Positions 46,401 through 58,300 of a stretch of DNA of 64,000 nt are shown piece by piece; the stretch's first letter is position 1; every line of letters starts with the position of its first letter. Location: positions 1 through 64,000 of the forward strand of contig MU623359.1 of NCBI GenBank assembly GCA_025201765.1, in the 5' to 3' direction. This DNA is from Daldinia sp. FL1419 (taxonomy: Eukaryota > Ascomycota > Sordariomycetes > Xylariales > Hypoxylaceae). A program made the translations under genes and the position numbers. Below the pieces are notes generated by a model. That model saw only the letters and a list, made by a program, of their open reading frames with translations. It was not told the DNA's origin and made no database searches.

Positions 46401-48527
46401 TTGAGCAACATCGACAAGCGAATCGACGAGCTCAGTAAGCGGATCACGAATGCCTCTAGTAATGGCTTCGAACCGGTAATCATGTCCGTATTTGAGCGGA
46501 CGAATAGTCTATCCGAAGAGGACTCCATAACTCCCCCGAGCAACAATAGCATAGTCGAACCTTACATCTTATATGATGTGACCTCACCCTTGTCGCCTCT
46601 AGAATCCCCGGCAATCTACAGCGCCATTGACTACAACCCCTATCATTGGCATATTACTTATCCACATGGGAGTGTACCATATAAGGATGTAGACTCTTCC
46701 AGAACGGTGACGCCAGAGCCGGCGCCGACGGAAGTCTTTGAGTCGATGTCTATGCCGGACGATGATGAAGTCACACGCAGAGTCTTTGGACCCAACCATC
46801 GAACCATTAGGAGGCACGCCGAACGGCGTTATCGCGACCATGCCGGTGCCTGGAGGGCCGCTTCTCAGATACTAAGCGATCCGCGCGTTAGCATTAGCCG
46901 TGAGACAGCAAAAGGCTTCATCAACGCGTCAACGATGCAGCAGCTGTCTAGGCCGCGCTCCTCTACAGATAGTACTTCGTCGGATGCCACTAAAGCTCAA
47001 TTAACCCTCGATCGCATCAACAGAAGATCGTCCTCATCGCACCAGAGAAGTGTAGGAGACGGCACCGAGTCCGTCAGTGATGTAGCTTCGACTGTGCGAC
47101 CAAGACTGATAGCCGGAAAGCCGTCGTACGCCGACGCTAAAGCTGAAGCCGCAGTTGGGGAGGACTATCCTCTTTCTGTAACATTCTCAAGCCCAGCTCC
47201 GTCGCCAAACAATGCTGCAGCGTCGATCTTAAAACGCAGAGAGAATGAGCGTTCTGTATCGCTCGACGGGCTCGCCCCGGTCAAAATATCTAGCCCCTTA
47301 GCTGGGACTCCACTAACTACTACGTCGCCACCCTTATCTGGTCCTTCACCGGAGCAGACATCTTCGTTATCTGTAGGGGACAAGGCAACCCGCGTACCCA
47401 AACCAACTTCGCGGCCTCCCTCCAGACCACCTTCGACGTCGCCTTCACATTCTCCCTCGATGCGACCTTCAAAGCCATCTCCGGTGTTACCAAGATCTGC
47501 GCAGTCGAGTCCGTCTCATCCTTCAGGTCCTTTTGCCCCTCCACCAATTCCAATTGAAGTCAACTCCAACAGCAGTCTACGCTCTTCGCCTGCCCTCAAC
47601 TCTCATCAACGGGACTCTTCTACTCGACTCCCCCAACATTCTATCAATGAAGACAACGAATACCAACGCCTAGCCCAATCGTTCTCTTCAATCAGGCCTC
47701 CCCTCAACCTTCCGTATCCTCATACGGTGAATAACCTACCGGAAGGTTTCTCTACATCAGAACATCCACCACCATGGGTGGCTTCCATATCCCCCAATTT
47801 GCACCCGCAAGGTTATTCTAGTCAACCTATGTCGCGGGACCCAAGTCACCAGTCGAGTCATAGCCATGGTTCAAGTCATCACACCACTTCTCCATTAGCG
47901 CAAAGCTCGTCGTTAGAATCACAGATCATGCAGAGACCGCGTTCGCGCCGTCCTAGTGTAGTAGAGACGGAGCCCAGTCCACGACTAAATGCACTCGAGC
48001 TCGAACCTGTTATGACTAGCTACTCGCTTTACAATGAATCAACTCGGGGTCGTAGGCGCACTGCGTCCGGAGGATTGTCGCCTACCTCGAATTCTCCAAG
48101 CTTTCTTGCGCGGATCAAATCAAGGAGAAGGGGAAGTGAAAATCGGCGTAATAGGTCGGCAGGTGGTCGGCTAAGTAGCTTAACTAGGATCACTAGGTCT
48201 AATTTTGGCTTGGATCCGGACTCGCCCAAAGATTCTGAGCCAATGTCACGATCCGGCTCGGGCGGGATCAGACTGGCTAACGGCAAATTTGTGGAGTTTG
48301 GGTCGCCACGACTAGGAGAATCATCATCCGCTCCTATAGCCATTGGCAACGGTAACGGCAACGCTAGCACCCCGTCTTTGCCATCGACCCCTCCTCGGTC
48401 ATCGCCAAGATTCAGCCCTCATGTACTGAGTAGAAGGGGCAGGAAAGGAAATCTGAAAGAAACAGCTACTGCTTCGGATTCGGATGTGGGGCTAGGAATC
48501 CTACAACAAAAACAATCACCGCCATGA
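43495..48527 (+). CDS. NLR-like STAND protein: esterase-NB-ARC-disordered tail
   Basis: Best model: four exons (43495-44565, 44648-44803, 44863-45889, 45943-48527), 1612 aa. The N-terminal domain is a SesB/DUF676-type alpha/beta hydrolase: VDIVLVHGLNGDPHKTW, then VCHSLGGILVKRAL with the nucleophile S160, and GTPHTGSDLATW. Next is an NTPase domain of the NB-ARC class: Walker A GGGKT (512-516) in QSMPGGGKTHLARQ, Walker B WLLILDG (589-595), and a GLPL-like DRLPLMIH (676 on). Fungal proteins of this architecture are NLR relatives linked to non-self recognition. About 650 C-terminal residues are Ser/Pro-rich and disordered, with no ankyrin, TPR or WD repeats visible. The start may instead be M33 (43591). 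Exon 2/3 borders are the least certain. Confidence 0.82.
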
Positions 48528-50242
48528 TTTCTCGAAAGCCAGTAGCTCTGTATATATCTCGCATCAAGCTGGCAGTGAAGGTTACTCGCATACATTCGCT
48601 TACCACTGGAACTGGATTGTACATACATTATACATTTGCATAGGCGCGGAAATATCCTGCATCTTAGGCCTGGAAAAGAAAGATTGAAACAAAAAAAACA
48701 CAAGCACACAAACAACTGCATATCTACCACTTATGGATTTTATCATGTAGCATATGGTGAGCGAGCATTGGGAGACTTGGAAGTGGTGGCAAGACTGATA
48801 ACAGAATGGAGCTTTTTTTTTTCGGTGTGGAGGTTAGCTGTTGGCTTTGGACATCGGGAAGTGTGTATGATATATGTTATTATACAAGCTAGGCAAGTGG
48901 GATAAATATACGGAGTCTCATAAAGTATCAAGCAAAGTCGTATAAACGATGAAGATACTCGCGATATCGACGACCGCAAGGTAAGATAATCTCGTTTTAT
49001 CAACGTGATGCCACGCACAATGTGATGATCTCTGTTATTATGTCGGTGTCAGAACTAACTGGAACCTAACGCTCCCTTGCGTCTAACCTCGTACGCCGTC
49101 ATACTTGATGTTAACAAAGGATCGGTAAACTAAATGGTACTAACAGGTTCTTCAAGGATGTCTTAAGGTATTGAGATTCGTCACATGTCACGCCTAAGAT
49201 GTTGAATCCCATAACTTGATGACTGACTTGAAACCCACTAGGACAACCTACACTCGAACCTCAAGCCAGCCGCTATTTAGTACTAGGTAGTTAATAATTA
49301 TCAAACTTGGATCACTTCATAGCCTATGCCTGAACTACGTCGCTACGCCTCAACTTTAAAGGACGGGACTTCATTAAACACGCCTAACGCAAACCGGAAC
49401 ACGAAACACCTGAAGAGCCGCTACTTTGCGAAGTTCAAGAGCCTCACAACAATTGCGAGACGAGTATTACTAGGACATTGCGCTGCTTAAAACGGTTCGC
49501 AACAGAACTCGGTGAAATGGCTGTTCGTGGCGGGCGTTCCGAATTATCGGGCAACGCGCATACACATAAACGGTCACTTGATGTCTAAGCCAACATCAAC
49601 TTCCTACTGACGACAAGACCTCCCGAAGAAAAAAAAAAAATTTTTTGTAAAAATGTACCGACGATCCCGTCTCCCGCCTCCATCTCAGCCCCCCGCTGCG
49701 CGTTGCGCAACAGATACCAGAGCTGTCTAAAGGCGGGAGGGCAAACGGTCAATTCGCATAGAGATCCGAACCAACCCAAGCCCCCTCCCAGAAATTTCCC
49801 TCCTGAGACCGTCGGCGCGCGCCGTTGTGTAAAAAGAAAACGACGCTCGGGGATACCCCGGATAGGGTGTCCCTTCAATGTACCGCATGGATTACAGAGC
49901 TTCAAGGAAGGGTCTCGCCTTGTGCTCCACCTTGCCGCGCGGAAATAGGAAAAAAAAAAAAAAAAGAAAGGGTAGGAATAAAGGCATGGGGTCTAAATGT
50001 CAGACGGCGTAGTGAATAACGGCGAAATAAAAACGAGGGTCTTAAGAATCTATATCACGTTTAGCAAGTTTCTCGGTCGAAATAGGACAGAAAAGGGTCC
50101 TCGAGCAATACTCCCAAATTACTACCTCCCCATGATGAATAACATTCCTAAACTCCCGGGTGTTAGCGGGGGGTATCGTACATCGTTTCTAACTCCAGCC
50201 CCCTTTTAGTAGTAGTACCGGTGAATGACATGGTAGTCCGAC
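48528..50242. other. Intergenic between converging genes
   Basis: The NLR-like gene and the beta-propeller gene converge here, so both terminators lie within. No gene is supported. Homopolymer A/T runs are at 49628-49646 and 49950-49966. A GC-rich run (ggcgcgcgccg) is near 49813-49823. Confidence 0.45.
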
Positions 50243-52494
50243 TTAGGAGTCGAAGATGACCTTCTTGCGACCTCGACCTCTTCCGTTATCCAAGGCATCC
50301 AGTTCACGATCGATCTCCATTATATCCAGCATTTCTACCTCCACATCCCTTTCTTCATCCACCTCCTGTTGCTCGAGATCGGCAGCAGCACTCAAGCTAT
50401 CTGCAAAGGCCAATCCGCTTCTTGGCCTTGTTGGTAATTGCACAGGTCTCTGTTCTGTCTGGGTCTGCGTAGTATCGCTCGAAGGCGGTTCACCAAACAG
50501 ACCCCCGGGCCCAGATCCCGAGAGTTTTCTTCTAGGGCCGACGGAAAGGTTATAGGCAATGCTGCCCGGCTGTTGTGGTCGAGGAAAGACGACAATGGCG
50601 CTATTCGCCTTTGTGCGATCGCTCAGTCTCTTCCCACGATTGATCACACCACCAATCCTAGTACCGACGACCGTTTCGCTCTCCCTAACAATCACAACTC
50701 TCGCCTCTCCACAAACCAATAATTCGACAGGCAAGCCTTCATTTCCGGATAAGCTAGCGCTGCCATTCCCAACAAAGCGGACAATAGCACCAACGCCGGT
50801 GCAACGCTCGCCCATTAGTCCAACGCTTAAATCATTCAGTCGGACCATACGAGTTGGCTGCGCTCCGCTAAAGAGGTTAACGCCGCCGCCAGCGCCCTTG
50901 CGAATTTGCGCGTCCCAGAATTTAAGGACACCAGGTATGACGAAAACGTGTTCAGCACCTCCGATCCATAGGGCAACGCTCTCATCAGCCGTTGAAGTTG
51001 CACTTGCCGGTAACGGCGTCACTACGATACCGCCCCTGACTGGTGCAAAACGTTCAGGCCCGTAGGAAATCGTCAGAGCGTCACGTCTGGAATGGGGGGT
51101 CATAGGCGTGTAATCAGAAACGCCGTTAGAGCTTCGTTGAGAAGCGGGGTTCCGTAGAGGGCTTGTGCCTTCGACGTATCCAGAAATATTAAATTCAGTC
51201 AATGCGTCGCCACGAATACCTGACCCAGGCTTGCCAAACAAGGCAGGTCCTTGGGGGGAGACTCCATCAATATCCCAAATGCCCCATTGGCCATCCGCGA
51301 GGAGAACGAGGATAGCACGACCGTGGGCGATCCATGAAGCTGCAAGGATCGGTTTACGAGCTGGCGACGGTCGAACAAAAGGTGGATAGAACGAAATGAG
51401 CCAAGAGCCTTGCGAGGGAAATGGACCCTCAGATATATCTTCAGGGGGCATCGAGGCAAGCGCATAATCGTATATTCGAACAGCCTCTGGAGATGCATTA
51501 CATAGAAGTTGGGTTGTGTGGGTAGGATTGAAAGAGATAGAAACAAGGGGTTTAGGTAAGAATTCGGTTTGGAACGGCTCGATTCGTCTACCTGTTTTAG
51601 GCGTATCTTCGAGGGGCACATCCCACAGTCGTAAAGCGCCAGAAGCTTCAGGAGAGTGAGCAGCTACTACCACGCGAGGTAGTGCACTAGACTCTGGACG
51701 CGATTGCTCGGTCGACTTGCTACGTTCCGATATTGCCTTTGGTCTAATGAGCGTCATCGCTAAGGCATCACTGCCCTTTGTTTGGCCTGCAAGTAAGGTC
51801 ATAGTCTCGCCCCATTTTCCATTGCCAGCTTTCCCGGCTAGGAGAGTCTCTTGTAGTTCGGCTCGAGCTTTACTTAAAGGGGACGGTGGGACTAAGGGTA
51901 AGGTAATGAGAAAGACCTCGCGGGTTGCGCATGAAGCAGCGAACACCATCCTATCCTTAAGGATATCTGTACCGCCCCACGCAGCATCTTCGGCCGTACA
52001 AGGTGTTAAAGGCAACGCCGCGAGATGGAAGACGGCAGTACCGAATTCGAGATCGAGGGTCTGAACAACTTCGGGATACGGCGCATCCTCATCGAGTGAT
52101 TCTTCGAACTGTGGGTCGTCAACAAACGATGCTCCATTTACGGCGGGTGTCGTATCTTCATCGTCGGAATCAATGATCATAACAGCATCCGCAGGGGGGT
52201 TTCCGTTTTGCTTAGATGTAAGTCCACGCTCGGCTTCTTTGAAGACTTCGGGTTTAAATCGCCGTCCTCCACGCCATACTATCGTGACTCCGCTCTCGTG
52301 GCCATATATTAAGATAGTCGCGCCTTGAGGGGAAAGAACAGGGTATGTCTGTACAGCATGGATGCGACGTGTAAGGGTATACCTAGACAACCGAAGTTAG
52401 ACGAGGAAGATGACGCATGCCATATTGGGTAGATATACGTATACTGAGTATTTTGCGCGGTTCGACGAACACGAGGGACTGTGGCTGGGGCCAT
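50243..52494 (-). CDS. Beta-propeller protein, possible Nup37-like nucleoporin
   Basis: Two exons (52494-52445 and 52382-50243) give 729 aa. The 50-nt first exon starts MAPATVPRVRRTAQNTQ and joins YTLTRRIHAVQTYPV. Its intron (62 nt) has a CTAAC branch site. The large exon alone has no ATG start. WD40-like propeller signatures are weak but repeated: GALRLWDVPLED, LVSISFNPTHTTQLLC, AVRIYDYAL, DGQWGIWDIDG. An acidic linker (DSDDEDTTP) sits near residue 90. The C-terminal 120 residues are charged and end in a basic RGRGRKKVIFDS. The length and N-terminal pattern resemble, from memory, filamentous-fungal Nup37 proteins of the nuclear pore Y-complex. That identity is tentative. Confidence 0.8.
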
Positions 52495-54343
52495 CGCGAC
52501 GGCGTACAACGGCAAATGAAGCTTCAAAAATGTAGCCGTTGGCTAAAGATTAATGTGAGGTAGGAACAGGAAGCCGGATATTTTGATAGATCCAGGTTCA
52601 TGCCCAGCTAAAATTTCATCATGTCGTAGACGTTCGTTAACTAAGCGCGAGACGTGGTATTCAGGAAAGGCACGTAGACAAACGGATGTTTGCTGGGAGG
52701 AATGCAATTGTCGGAATTATTGGAATTGTAGTGTCGCGATTGGAAATTAATTGTTTGACGCGATTAACTTTGGGGAAAGCTACGGTACCGCTCAAGAAAC
52801 TCGGGACCACGTGATTTACAAGCTACATTTGACTTGGGTACCTAAGCACTTGGGCACTCCAATGGAACTGGAAGGTAGGTAAGTACCAACGTACCGATCT
52901 CATACAGACATCACAATACAAACATTAAACTTCATCCAAACTTCACATAAATGAAGATATATTCGTCCGGAAACGCATAGTCTAATAATCACTTATCCAA
53001 ATCCCAGTGAGAAATAAGGATATTTGACCCCGAGTATACAAGTAAAGAAAAGAAATGAATAACCCTTATAATCACCATTTTAAATGAAAATAAAATAAAA
53101 ATACACAATCCAAATCCCTACGTCACTCATCGCAAAACTCCAACCCACACCAGGTCCGAAGCCTTACGCAAACAAACCGATTATATACCAATATTTTACC
53201 GATATACGAAGTAATGATAATAATAAATAATAATGGCGGTCAGGCGGTTGAAAAACATCCAATGTTCCTTGCCGCCACCAAAAGATACCATAAACCGACA
53301 GATAAGAAAAAAGAACCTCCTCCCCTCTCGCAGATATTCATTCGTCCGGTTTCAGAGTTGACGATCCCAAGCGTCATTCCCGCTTGGCTGAATTTGATCG
53401 TCCCTGCTAGCCCGGCTACCTCAACACCCACCACCAGATATACACCCCAGCGAAGAGATCGCCAGAGTCCCATCCGACCCGGAAATGGTGATGGTGATGG
53501 TTACACGCGCGATTCGTGCTTCGTCAAACCCGGGGTATTTGGCGTCTAAATATATATAAAAATATAAAAAATAAAATAAAACAGACGGCGTCAATTACCC
53601 CGGATTCAACACAAGTGCTAGCAGCATGATTACCATTATTCCCAGTTAGGCGCCGTCGACGCTACAAGTGTCACGAACCAGCTCGAACAGGTTTCAACGA
53701 ACGTCATTAGAAAAACCTACAAAGTAACATGTACAAACAGAACTACAATACACACGTATATACCAAAGTCCACGAGCAAATGCCTAGTCATTTGGACTAT
53801 CTGAATAATATACAGCAAAGTCCTCTCAATGATCACTAATGCCTAATCCTCTATCAGAACTCTTCGCTCACTGGGCGGTTACATCCGCTCAAAATTCCCC
53901 TAGGCCGTCGCTATACCTCCGGCTTCATCTTTTATTAACTATCTCGCGTAGCAATGGCCGAAAAATGCACGTCGCTCAATGACGAATACATCCTATTCTC
54001 CCGTTGCTTAGGCCCGGGCCCTAGCAGATCTAGCGAGAAATTCCGGAGTCGATGTCGAACTGCAAATTGCAAATTGTGACGCGGCCCGTCAACAATTTGC
54101 AAAATAAAAAGGAGAGGACGGCGTAGGAAATTTTCGTCGGTAGTATCAAGGCCGGGGTCAAGTCGCCCTATATTGTGACCACCCAATGTTATTCCTTACA
54201 CCTTAATACAAATAACGCCAGGGATCGTCTAGTCTGATCGATCATCCAATGACGAATGGCCACCATGAAACGCCGTTGATGCCGATGTGAATAAAAAGTG
54301 TTACAAGCGGAAGTCGTTCATCGTGATATCTGCGATGGGGTTT
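52495..54343. other. Intergenic
   Basis: This is upstream of the propeller gene and downstream of the WSC gene. It is AT-rich with repeated aaataa/ataaaat runs near 53085-53105 and 53550-53580. A short open frame at 53214-53549 has no motif. The WSC gene may have a long 3' UTR here. Confidence 0.4.
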
Positions 54344-55329
54344 TCAAGCATTGGTAACCTACAAGATTAGTTAGCTTGTTAGCCTATACGACTTCAAGTT
54401 GTCGAAAACCACATACCCTTAGAATTCTTCGCGAGTAATCTTGGTTGTCAGCAATGCTGCCGTCGCTCATTCGTCGGTTCATAACGGGGTCGAGACGAGA
54501 ATCGGTCATCGAGACACCACCACTGCTGCTGGGAGGCTTTCCACCACTAATGAACGCATTGACAGCAGCATTTCGTCTGTGCTCTTCTTCGATTTCGGCA
54601 TTTCTCTTTCGGCGCAACCAGAAGAAAACAGCACCGCCAAAAGCAGTTATCGCGACAACACCAACCACAACACCAGCTGCGATCCCGGCAACATTCGGAC
54701 CAGAACCATTATCGGCATCAGTAGGGGCCGTCACAGTTTCGACGGGATCTGTATAAATGATTAACACATATCCATGACTTAACAAATTCAAGAATAAAAA
54801 CACTTACCAGAGGTACTGGCTGGGACGTCTGAAATACTTGAGCTGGTCTTCGACGCAGTTGAAGTAGAAGAACTGGAGGCCGGTGCCTCACCGACCGCCA
54901 CCCTTTTACCGGTATTGTAAACAGTGTAGGTGTCGAGACCACCACCTATTGGCAAGTAAGCATAAGTTTCGTACTGATTAAGAATCGCAATTTTCACATA
55001 CAAGCCTGTGTGCCAAACCCAGGACATGGTTCGGTACATTTATCGTCGTCAACAAGGTCGCTTTTGCTAGGATATTGGTCACCACAGTAGCAGTCATTCG
55101 CATTAGTGGCAGCAACAAGCCTGCCTTTATCACGGCACACTGTCGTGCATGCACCCTGAGAGTTGAAGGCAATCGACTGATCAAGCTTCATAGTACCGAA
55201 AGACTTGTAACATCCGTGAACTGTATCTGTCCCCAGTACAGGGTCCTGTGGCGGCGACTGCAAGTTCTTAGCATTGGCGAGCGGGCCCAGGGCCATGATA
55301 GCCGCGACGGCAAATTGTCGAAGTGACAT
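54344..55329 (-). CDS. WSC-domain cell-wall stress sensor
   Basis: Four exons (55329-55002, 54945-54808, 54748-54417, 54358-54344) give 270 aa. The last exon codes only VTNA and the stop, joining RRILR to give an end typical of fungal WSC proteins. A signal peptide (residues 1-20, ending PLANA) is followed by a WSC domain with the eight expected cysteines from GCYKS to TQACG. A Ser/Thr-rich stretch (ASSSSTSTASKTSSS), likely O-mannosylated, comes next. Then come one membrane helix (AGIAAGVVVGVVAITAFGG), a basic stop-transfer WLRRKRN, and a cytosolic tail. Such sensors report wall stress to the Rho1/protein kinase C pathway. Confidence 0.9.
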
Positions 55330-58300
55330 GATGTCAAAGATTATTAAGGCCGATGAAAAGTTGATAAATTTCTAATTCTCTCAACCCGATCAACGACTAG
55401 AGAGGATGGGAATCTAATGGAAGGTTGGATTCAAGCTCCTCTAGGGAGGGAAGTCGATAATATCCTTGTCGTGTTTCGTATTGGTTCACCGGTTTCCGTC
55501 GACTAGAATAATTGCATACAAGTCCGGATCGCTATTAAGTTGTCCAGATCATGTAGATGGAGGCGACGAATCTTTTGTTGACAATATTTAGGGGACTATG
55601 ACGTCGGATTGAAATTGATGTATACGATTTTCCTTTATGGTCTTTCGGCGGCGAGACCAATGAACGATTTTAAGAAACGTATAAAAACAATGGCCGACTA
55701 GATCAATAGCTTTCGTCAGAATCCCTTATTCAATAATTTCTTGATCAATCTCCTTTGACGGGTTTCTTAGAAGGCTTAGTGAATGTCGAATGATCGGGGA
55801 TACAAAGTAAGTGTTCCTCGGGCTAGCGGGCGTGTGATATGGCAACGCGCCAAAGTCGAATAGGGCGAAGTGAAGTAATCGAGTGTAAGTAAAATGGTTA
55901 ATTCTGCTTACCCTCTTTTCTTTATTGATTGACGAGGTCAATATCACGATGACCTGGCGAAAAGGACCAACGAGGGGTTGCGGGCGTGAAGGTGAGGAAA
56001 AGGAATAAAAAGCGACAAATTCAGAAGATGAGAAATGAGAGACACGTCGAGATCGGACGAGGAAACGAGTGGACTGACTGGCCTGAGTAACTTTAGGGAG
56101 TGTGGGAATGGGGGTTGTTTTGCTTGAAAGGCAGGTCGGGATTGTAGGGTCGGAAAGGGAGGGAGAGGAGGGAGAAAGACACGAGGATGCAAAGGTGAGT
56201 TTGTGAGAAACAGAGGCTAAGAACCCAGAACGGGATAGGACCCCCAGTCACACAAGAATCCACTTACCTTGGTCAGGTACTTTGGTACTTTAAAATGTGT
56301 AGGGTACCTAGCCTCCTAAAAAGGGTATATTAGGTACATTAGGTAAGGGTATGTACCTATGTGTGTCCATATGAGGTATGGAGGCAGGTAGGTATGTACC
56401 TAGTTAGGTAGTACCTTGCACTATGTAGGTGATTTGGTGATTCAGCTGGTTAATGACTTGTCAGTGGTTACATTTAGTGCGGTAGCAACCTGTAACAGGT
56501 AGCAGTCGCGCAGTCGCGCGGTCTTGGGGAAAGAAAAAAAGCTGGAAGGCGGCCGGCAGCTCTCGGTGGGCATGGGCGTTATGGGCGTAGATGGGTATAG
56601 ATATAAGTGGGTCTTTAATTCGATAGGCGTTGGGCTCCTTGCGCTCTTTACTAAAAGGAGAATGTCAAGCGAGAGGATGGGAAATTACATCGGACAAGGG
56701 GGGGAAGAAATTGTCTAAGTAAATACTCTGCGATACCGTGCATTCGAAGTTACACTTACACGGTGTTTTATGTTTTATCCACCGCTTACACGCTTTAAAT
56801 CACACAATTACCTTTCTAATCTTTATTCTTCATACCTTAAATATCCTAGGTAATTCCGGCCATCCTTCTAATACCTTTTTATTTTCCATTGTTCCTATCG
56901 ACTGCTCTCCATCATTTGCCCCAAGGTTTCGTATTTTTTGTTTGCCTGTTTGGTTAGTCGATTGATGACCTGTTTCCCCTGCTTATCTAACTTTCTTATT
57001 TGGGCTTTCTCCAGACCCCTTGCAGTAGTGTCAAGCCACTCAGCTTTTAGCACTTTAGCTGTCATTTAGCCCCTGAAACTTTCCCCCGAGAACGCCCCCC
57101 GTATTGCACATAAATCCCCACAGGCTGGATTTTATTGGTCCTTATGTTTATAAAAAAGGAGAGACTCAAGCCTTTCGTGGGCTTATGAATTCCAATCCGC
57201 ACCATACCTATCGTCTTACACTTATGTCGGGTTTATCCGTGCATAAACCCAGGTCGATTTATGGAATAGTGCACCAATTTCATTAGCACAACTTCTTGTT
57301 CCTGACGCTTATCCTAATTCGCTTAATTATGTACCCTACGTGTATAGGTATAGAGGCTTCGTATGTGCCTCTTTTGAATTTCATAATCGTAGGTAGTATT
57401 CGGTATCATGTGGCGCTGAGGGTTGCAAAACTAATACACACTTACTTAGGTACTAAGATACAAGTACCTAATTGTGCATAGCATTAGTCAATATTTGCTG
57501 CAATAAGGTGTTACAAAACCGGCTAATGTGCATGTGTTTGCTTCCACATCGGAGGTCCTTCTTTTGATCTAAATTTTCCTCCCCTTCGATCCTCCTTAAC
57601 TTCCCGAAAAGCCTTCGCCACTGATTACTATTTTATCTACTATTCGTACCCCATTCCAGCTTGTAGCCATTCCTAGTCGACACCACTTTTCATTGTTTTA
57701 GCAAAGCTCGCGCGTCCTGTGTGGTCGTGCGCAGCGTCACCTCTTTAATTTACCCAATCCGGTTGTTGATTTCTACCGTAGGTTAATTGCAATTATTTTT
57801 TCTTACTTTAAAATCCAAATGAAAATGGGCGGCTAGATGATGACGACTTGCCGTACTAATACTACTCTACCGAATGTTGATCTACAGATTGGCATTACGA
57901 CGTAACTTCTCTTTATGCATCCTGCATAGGATGATGATAAGACACGAGCAAGAAAGAAATAGAGGAAATCCGCTCAAGCAACCCAAGCAACCCAAGCAGC
58001 AGCCAAGCAGGGTAAGGAAGCGAATAATGCCAAGCCAAACCCGAAACAAGAAACACGGCAACAGACGGTCAAACCGTTCAGAGCACCTACCAGGCAACGC
58101 ATGGAAGCAACACAAGAAATAGATTTCTTCGAATACATGCTTCTCTCGCAGCCAAGTTACACGTTCCTCCTGCCACCTCGTCACTCTCTCGGCACTTCTT
58201 TATAGATCCGCTGCTTTTATATACTATTAATTCCCTGGGTAGGTAGAGAAGCATACCATAGTGACGAAGCAGCAACACCTAACCAATAATAAAGCATCTA

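Noticed and set aside
53214..53549. 111-codon open frame
   Set aside because: It begins in AT-rich simple sequence, is low-complexity and Pro/Arg-rich, has no motif, and lies in what may be the 3' region of the WSC gene.
57874..58122. 82-codon Lys/Gln/Arg-rich open frame
   Set aside because: It consists of short repetitive units (caacccaag) with no domain, and the flanks show no promoter or splice context.
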